Part shown: piece after piece, positions 58,386 through 64,000 of the stretch
Layout: each line of letters opens with the position of its first letter
Position numbering within the stretch: position 1 is the stretch's first letter
Source: Microglena sp. YARC
Lineage: Eukaryota > Chlorophyta > Chlorophyceae > Chlamydomonadales > Chlamydomonadaceae
Assembly (NCBI GenBank): GCA_022414725.1
Contig: CM039466.1
Span: forward strand, 17,076,786-17,140,785
Direction: 5' to 3'
DNA: 64,000 nt
Made by a program: the position numbers and the translations under genes
Notes under the pieces: model-generated
Seen by the model: only the letters and a program-made list of their open reading frames with translations
What the model was told of the DNA's origin: nothing
The model's database searches: none

Positions 58386-61135
58386 TTTCTTTGACAGGTT
58401 TTAGGATTGATTTTTTTATGATCGGGAGGACTGTGTGTATTCCGAGTTTGGTTTTCTCAATCATTCGCGCGTTGGGTTTTGACAATGCTCCCGATTATGA
58501 TCGGGAGGACTGTGGGTATTCTGAGTTTGGTTTTTCTCAATCATTCGCTCGTTGGGTTTGACAATGCTTCCGATTATGATCAAGAGGACTGTGGGTATTC
58601 TGAGTTTGATTTTTGTCAATCATTCGTTCGTTGGGTTTGACAATGATCCCGATTATGATAGGGAGGACTATGGGTATGCAGAGTACAAAAAAAAAAAAAA
58701 AAAAAAAAAAATGCCGAGTACATGTTTTCTGAATCATTAGCTCGTTAGGTTTGTCAGTGCTCCCGATTATGATCGGGAGGACTGTGTGTATTCCGAATTT
58801 AGTTTTCTCAATCATTCGCTCGTTGGGTTTGACAATGCTCCCGATTATGATCGGGAGGACTATGGGTATGCCGAGCACATGTTTTCTGAATCATTCGCTC
58901 GATGGGTTTGTCAGTGCTCCCGATTATGATCGGGAGGACTCTGTGTATTCCGAATTTAGTTTTCTCAATCATTCGCTTGTTGGGTTTGTCAATGCTCCCA
59001 ATTATGATCGGGAGGACTCTGTGTATTCCGAATTTGGTTTTCTCAATCATTCGCTCGTTGGATTGTCAATGCTCCCGATTATGATCGGGAGGACTGTGGG
59101 TATTCGAGTTTGGTTTTTCTCAATCATTCGTTCGTTGGGTTTGACAATGCTCCCGATTATGATAGGGAGGACTATGGGTATGCCGAGTCAAATAAAAAAA
59201 AAAAAAAAAATGCCGAGTACATGTTTTCTGAATCATTCGCTCGTTAGGTTTGTAAGTGCTCCCGATTATGATCAGCAGGACTCTGTGTATTCCGAATTTA
59301 GTTTTCTCAATCATTCGCTCGTTGGGTTTGACAAAGCTCCCGATTATGATCGGGAGGACTCTGTGTATTCCGAATTTAGTTTTCTCAATCATTCGCTCGT
59401 TGGGTTTGTCAATGTTCCCGATTATGATCGGGAGGTCTGTGGGTATTCTGAGTTTGGTTTTTCTCAATCATTCGCTCGTTAGGATTGACAATGCTCCCGA
59501 TTATGATCGGGAGGACTATGGGTATGCCGAGTACAAAAAAAAAAAAAAAAAAAAAAATCCTGTTTACATGTTTCCTGAATCATTCGCTTGTTGGGTTTGA
59601 CAATGCTCCCGATTATGATCGGGAGGACTGTGTGTATTCTGAGTTTGGTTATTCTCAATCATTCGTTCGTTGGATCTGACAATGCTCCCGATTATGATCG
59701 GGAGGACTATGGGTATGCCGAGTAAAAAAAAAAAAAAAAAAAAATGCCGAGTACATGTTTTCTGAATCATTCGCTCGTTGGGTTAGACAATGCTCCCGAT
59801 TATGATCGGGAGGACTATGGGTATGCCGAGTACAAAAAAAAAAAAAAAAAAAAATGCCGTTTACATGTTTTCTGAATCATTCGCTCGTTGGGTTTGACAA
59901 TGCTCCCGATTATGATGGGGAGGACTGTGTGTATTCTGAGTTTGGTTATTCTCAATCATTCGTTCGTTGGGTCTGACAATGCTCCCGATTATGATCGGGA
60001 GGACTATGGGTATGCCGAGTAAAAAAAAAGAAAAAATGCCGAGAACATGTTTTCTGAATCATTCGCTCGTTGGGTTTGTCAGTGCTTCCGATTATGATCG
60101 GGAGGACTGTGTGTATTCCGAATTTTGTTTTCTCAATCATTTGCTCGTTGTGTTCGACAATGCTCCCGATTATGATCGGGAGGACTACGGGTATTCTGAG
60201 TTTTGTTTTTCTCAATCATTCGCTCGTTGGGTTTGACAATGCTCCCGATTATGATCGGGAGGACTATGGGTATGCCGAGTACAAAAAAAAAAAAAAATGC
60301 CGAGTACATGTTTTCTGACTCATTCGCTCGTTGGGTTTGTCAGTGCTTCCGATTATGATCGGGAGGACTGTGTGTATTCCGAATTAGGTTTTCTCAATCA
60401 TTCGCTCGTTGGGTTTGTCAATGCTCCCAATTATGATCGGGAGGACTGTGTGTATTCCGAATTTGGTTTTCTCAATCATTCGCTCGTTGGGTTTGTCAAT
60501 GCTCCCGATTATGATCGGGAGGACTCTGTGTATTCCGAATTTTGTTTTCTCAATCATTTGCTCGTTGTGTTCGACAATGCTTCCGATTATGATCGGGAGG
60601 ACTATGGGTATTCTGAGTTTGGTTTTTCTCAATCATTCTTTCGTTGGGTTTGACAATGCTCCCGATTATAATCGGGAGGACTATTGGTATGCTGAGTACA
60701 AAAAAAAAAAAAAAAATGCCGAGTACATGTTGCCTGAATCATTCGCTCGTTGGGTTTGTCAGTGCTTCCGATTATGATCGGGAGGACGGTGTGTATTCCG
60801 AATTAGGTTTTCTCAATCATTCGCTCGATGGGTTTGACAATGCTCCCGATTATGATCGGGAGGACTATGGGTATGCCGAGCACATGTTTTCTGGATCATT
60901 CGCTCGATGGGTTTGTCAGTGCTCCCGATTATGATCGGGAGGACTGTGTGTATTCCGAGTTTTGTTTTCTCAATCATTCGCTCGTTGGGTTTGTCAATGC
61001 TCCCGATTATGATCGGGAGGACTGTGTGTATTCCGAATTTGGTTTTCTCAATCATTTGCTCGTTGGGTTTGACAATGCTCCCGATTATGATCGGGAGGAC
61101 TATGTGTATTCTGAGTTTGGTTTTTCTATATATCT
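58386..61135 (+). repeat. 78-bp tandem array with a 20-bp palindrome per unit
   Basis: The unit is CTCCCGATTATGATCGGGAG (arms CTCCCGAT and ATCGGGAG, loop TATG), then GACTGTGTGTATTCCGAATT, TGGTTTTCTCAATCATTCGC and TCGTTGGGTTTGTCAATG: 78 bases. Two unit types alternate: one with GTGTATTCCGAATTTGG, the other with GGTATGCCGAGTACA, a run of 8-25 A and ATGCCGAGTACATGTTTTC. About 35 units. Long open frames within it come from the period being a multiple of three and are not taken as genes. It ends in GAATCTGAATCTGAATCTCA repeats at 61135-61170. Confidence 0.95.
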
Positions 61136-61202
61136 GAATCTGATTTTGAATCTGAATCTGAATCTCAATCATTTGCTTTACCAACCTATTTGTCTTCCGC
61201 AG

Positions 61203-61497
61203 GGTCTACAATGACAGTACAGTGGAAGTAAAACTCCAATCGGACGGGAATGTTTTGGGATGCGGCGTCATGGACGAATGGACCAAGGAGCGCCAAGTGC
61301 CAATGAACATCGAAGTCGTTGTTGGTGGACCAGACTTCTATGTTACGGCTACGCACGCTCACTGGTTGAGGTTTCACGGCGAATGCAGGCATATGTGCGG
61401 AGCATTCTGGTCGACACTCACCCTTGCGGAAGTCAAGACAGCCCAGTTGCTTGAAGTCACTAGCATTCGGAGGCCCATGTCAGGAGCTGGGCTATAA
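61203..61497 (+). CDS. Exon-like coding segment with splice acceptor, left copy
   Basis: A pyrimidine-rich acceptor (CCAACCTATTTGTCTTCCGC, then AG) precedes a frame of 97 codons reading VYNDSTVEVKLQSDGNVLGC, GVMDEWTKERQVPMNIEVVV, GGPDFYVTATHAHWLRFHGE and so on to a TAA at 61497. There is no ATG near the start, as expected for an internal exon. The frame is much better preserved than its third codon positions when compared with the inverted copy at 61928-62327, a sign of coding. Not recognised; eukaryotic host gene or transposon-borne gene. Confidence 0.5.
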
Positions 61498-61599
61498 GGA
61501 GATACCAATTTGAATACGATGACCTTACAAAGTTGTCGGCGATCTGTCCTCTTCGTTGATTGTAGGAAGCTGACCTCGTCGCGCCTTTCCTGACTTCTT

Positions 61600-61759
61600 C
61601 GCGGAGGCTGTAGGAAATGTAAAGAGTGCAGAAGTTACGCAATATCCTATCGAAATTGAAAGCGGCAAGTGCGGTCAGCACACAATGGTTGTTTCGAACG
61701 GTGTACATCCCACCGCGTACGTAACATTCGAAATGTACCTGTCAGATTTGAAAATTTAA
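61600..61759 (+). other. Possible further coding piece in the inverted-repeat spacer
   Basis: One plus frame reads EAVGNVKSAEVTQYPIEIES, GKCGQHTMVVSNGVHPTAYV and TFEMYLSDLKI before a TAA at 61759. The composition is protein-like, and TTGATTGTAG upstream could be an acceptor site. No start codon. Low confidence. Confidence 0.3.
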
Positions 61760-61992
61760 CCTGAGCCACGGTGCAGCAGTACAGTCCGTTCGATTGCTCT
61801 CTTACCGGCGTCAGGTGAAGGCCCTTTTGGTGTACATCGAGGTGACGTCCTCCTGTCGCTAGGACCAAACTCCTCGAAATCGCTCATGAGCTTTTCTTCG
61901 CATGTCTCAACCCACGCCCTAGTTTCCTCAAGCTCTTTGTCGGCGATAAATTCGCCCTCGCCGACCCTGACAGGCTTGCTGCGCATTGTCAA
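61756..61992 (-). other. Possible exon continuing the right-arm gene
   Basis: The minus strand reads MRSKPVRVGEGEFIADKELE, ETRAWVETCEEKLMSDFEEF and GPSDRRTSPRCT. Acidic and helical in character. It overlaps the end of the right-copy frame at 61928 and could be joined to it by splicing or a one-base shift. Confidence 0.3.
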
Positions 61993-62327
61993 CTACCAAC
62001 CCAAGAGCCTGAATGTGAACTGGTATCCATGATAGGGCTCCTAACATGGGCCTCCGAATGCTAGTGACTTCAAGCAACTGGGCTGTCTTGACTTCCGCAA
62101 GGGTGAGTGTCGACCAGAATGCATCTGCTCCGCACATATGCCTGCATTCGCCGCGAAACCTCAACCAGTGAGCGTGCGTAGCCGTAACATAGAAGTCTGG
62201 TCCACCAACAACGACTTCGATGTTCATTGGCACTTGGCGCTCCTTGGTCCATTCGTCCATGACGCTGCATCCCAAATCCTTCCCGTCCGATTGGAGTTTT
62301 ACTTCCACGGTACTGTCATTGTAGACC
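61928..62327 (-). CDS. Exon-like coding segment with splice acceptor, right copy
   Basis: Inverted copy of 61203-61497: acceptor TTTGTCTTTCGCAG, then VYNDSTVEVKLQSDGKDLGC, SVMDEWTKERQVPMNIEVVV and WLRFRGECRHMCGADAFWST. It has two extra residues (AD) relative to the left copy and continues past the point where the left copy stops (RRPMLGALSWIPVHIQALGL) to 61928. The longer one may be the parent copy. Confidence 0.5.
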
Positions 62328-62394
62328 CTGCGAAAGACAAATAGGTTGGTAAAGCAAATGATTGAGATTCAGATTCAGATTCAAAATCAGATTC

Positions 62395-63660
62395 AGATAT
62401 AGAGAAAAACCAAACTCAGAATACCCATAGTCCTCCCGATCATAATCGGGAGCATTGTCAAACCCAACGAACGAATGATTGAGAAAAACCAAACTCAGAA
62501 TACCCACGGTCCTCCCGATCATAATCGGGAGCATTGACAAACCCAACGACGAATGATTGAGAAAACCAAATTCGGAATACACAGAGTCCTCCCGATCATA
62601 ATCGGGAGCATTGTCAAACTCAACGATCGAATGATTGAGAAAACCAAATTCGGAATACACACATTCCTCCCGATCATAATCGGGAACAGTGACAAACCCA
62701 ACGAGCGAATGATTGAGAAACAAAACTCGGAATACACACAGTCCTCCCGATCATAATCGGGAGCACTGACAAACCCAACGAGCGAATGATTCAGGAAACA
62801 TGTACTGGGCATTTTTTTTTTTTTTTTTTTTGTACTCGGCATACCCATAGTCCTTCCGATCATAATCGGGAGCATTGTCAAACCCAACGAACGAATGATT
62901 GAGAAAAACCAAACTCAGAATACCCACGGTCCTCCCGATCATAATCGGGAGCATTGACAAACCCAACGAGCGAATGATTGAGAAAACCAAATTCGGAATA
63001 CACAGAGTCCTCCCGATAATAATCGGGAGCATTGTCAAACCCAACGAGCGAATGATTGAGAAAACCAAATTCGGAATACACAGAGTCCTCCCGATCATAA
63101 TCGGGAGCATTGTCAAACCCAACGAGCGAATGATTGAGAAAACCAAATTCGGAATACACACATTCCTCCCGATCATAATCGGGAGCATTGTCAAACCCAA
63201 CGAGCGAATGATTAAGAAAACCAAATTTGGAATACACAGAGTCCTCCCGATCATAATCGGGAGCATTGTCAAACCCAACGAGCGAATGATTGAGAAAACC
63301 AAATTCGGAATACACACAGTCCTCCCGATCATAATCGGGAGCACTGACAAACCCAACGAGCGAATGATTCAGAAAACATGTACTCAGCATTTTTTTTTTT
63401 TTTTTTTTTTTTGTACTGGGCATACCTATAGTCCTCCCGATCATAATCGGGAGCATTGTCAAACCCAACGAACGAATGATTGAGAAAAACCAAACTCAGA
63501 ATACCCACAGTCCTCTTGATCATAATCGGGAGCATTGTCCAACCCAACGAGCGAATGATTGAGAAAAACCAAACTCAGAATACCCACAGTCCTCCGATCA
63601 TAATCGGGAGCATTGTCAAACCCAACGAGCGAATGATTGAGAAAACCAAACTCGGAATAC
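62395..63660 (-). repeat. Inverted 78-bp array, right side
   Basis: Same unit as 58386-61135 in the opposite orientation, about 16 units, including two A/T runs (62810-62832 and 63391-63412, T on this strand). Most palindromes are perfect (CTCCCGATCATAATCGGGAG); variants such as CTCTTGATCATAATC at 63512 and CTTCCGATC at 62852 show mutation of one arm. Confidence 0.95.
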
Positions 63661-63877
63661 ACACAAACTCTTCTTGCACGTATCCGCTGATGCAATGGAC
63701 AACAAGAAGACTAATCTTCCTCAGTCACGCCACTTCTCACATACAAAGAAGACTGCAGGAGGTGATCTTCTAAAGACACGCATCATGTGTGAGTACAAAT
63801 ACAGCGCACGTAGGACATGTCCTCCCGATCATAATCGGGAGCATACACAGTATTTAAAACTTGAAATGATTACTTAA
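63661..63877 (+). CDS. Exon-like coding segment at right edge
   Basis: A frame without start codon reads LHVSADAMDNKKTNLPQSRH, FSHTKKTAGGDLLKTRIMC, EYKYSARRTCPPDHNREHTQ to a TAA at about 63877. The D-x-MD-x-K-x-x-LP start reminds me of proteins linked to eukaryotic transposons, but the match is from memory and weak. One palindromic 20-mer (63823-63842) is inside the frame, encoding PPDHNRE. Confidence 0.35.
63823..63842. repeat. Solitary palindromic 20-mer outside the array
   Basis: TCCTCCCGATCATAATCGGG, then AGCAT, carries the array palindrome in a place with no flanking unit sequence, so the palindrome can exist by itself. From 63878 to the window end nothing else is recognised. Confidence 0.8.
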
Positions 63878-64000
63878 CAAAATAATGCTAATATTCTGAC
63901 TTCATGTTTCCTTCTATGTTAACTCAGGATTATTCTCCCAGGGAAGAGGCTTCATTGGTTATTGGGCTTTGCCATTCTACTCGCAGTCCATCAATCTGAC

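Larger units (their letters stand above)
61130..62400. repeat. Large imperfect inverted repeat centred near 61.77 kb
   Basis: The segment 61130-61490 is repeated in reverse at 62045-62400, with substitutions and a six-base difference (GCAGAT present only in the right arm). The arms continue outward into the two oppositely oriented 78-bp arrays (58386-61135 and 62395-63660). The spacer 61491-62044 is unique. Arm divergence argues against a simple read-through chimera. Confidence 0.85.

Noticed and set aside
58680..60310. Poly-A runs as retrotransposon tails
   Set aside because: They recur at the same place within one of the satellite unit types, are flanked by identical unit sequence, and show no target duplication.
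58386..63660. CRISPR-like array (20-bp palindromic repeat at regular spacing)
   Set aside because: The intervening 58 bases are also repeated and nearly identical, there are no unique spacers, and no cas genes are present. It is a satellite.
1..64000. tRNA or rRNA genes
   Set aside because: No cloverleaf with intact TTCRANNC-type arm and acceptor pairing, and no rRNA core sequence, was noticed on either strand. A covariance-model search would be needed to exclude them.

Overview
The window looks like a block of a nucleocytoplasmic large DNA virus (giant virus) genome that is decaying, and probably integrated, next to repeat-rich DNA of eukaryotic type. Viral hallmarks on both strands are a PCNA sliding clamp, ribonucleotide reductase small subunit, RING-containing SNF2-type helicase, Erv1-type thiol oxidase with a membrane anchor, MIF4G/eIF4G-like protein, XRN1-like 5'-3' exoribonuclease, patatin phospholipase, J-domain protein, separate DnaJ C-terminal protein, PhyH-type dioxygenase, and several small membrane proteins. 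Genes are tightly packed, often convergent or divergent, with no introns seen from 1 to about 56.5 kb. I cannot place the virus beyond Nucleocytoviricota; the gene set resembles Imitervirales/Algavirales viruses of protists and algae.

Layout. 1-13.4 kb: membrane/LamG-like proteins, conserved viral unknowns, J-protein, acidic protein, patatin, then a protein kinase and an XRN1 gene that are both broken in several places. 13,395-14,394: exactly 1000 N. 14.4-27.4 kb: a tandem array of a 78-bp unit, ragged next to the gap and nearly perfect further right. 27.5-29.4 kb: zinc-finger/coiled-coil gene and a retropepsin-like protease among transposon ends. 29.4-32.5 kb: a mariner-type transposon carrying a Fanzor (TnpB-like) nuclease. 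32.6-37.3 kb: DnaJ C-terminal protein, PCNA, RNR2, helicase. 37.5-42.3 kb: a very long repeat-rich membrane protein. 42.5-45.2 kb: a second mariner-Fanzor element inserted in a small membrane-protein gene. 45.4-56.5 kb: MIF4G, SidE-phosphodiesterase-like, Erv1, PhyH and a set of phage-tail/adhesin-like proteins. 56.5-64 kb: palindromic AT-rich repeats, gene-poor DNA, then 78-bp arrays with a 20-bp palindrome in each unit, arranged as a large inverted repeat around exon-like coding pieces preceded by spliceosomal acceptor sites. This last part looks like host chromosome.

Two themes join the regions. First, many otherwise good genes are broken at homopolymer runs, so the sequence carries uncorrected indels, real decay, or both; the kinase and XRN1 look truly degraded, while RNR2 and the giant repeat gene need only one or a few single-base changes. 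Second, mariner-type terminal inverted repeats (at least five sequence classes, all beginning TACA), MITE-like fragments and Fanzor remnants are scattered throughout. They supply stop codons to three viral genes and form the divergent region between the PhyH and fibre-like genes. The two Fanzor elements share one architecture: inverted repeat, transposase, Fanzor on the same strand, 3' hairpin region, inverted repeat.
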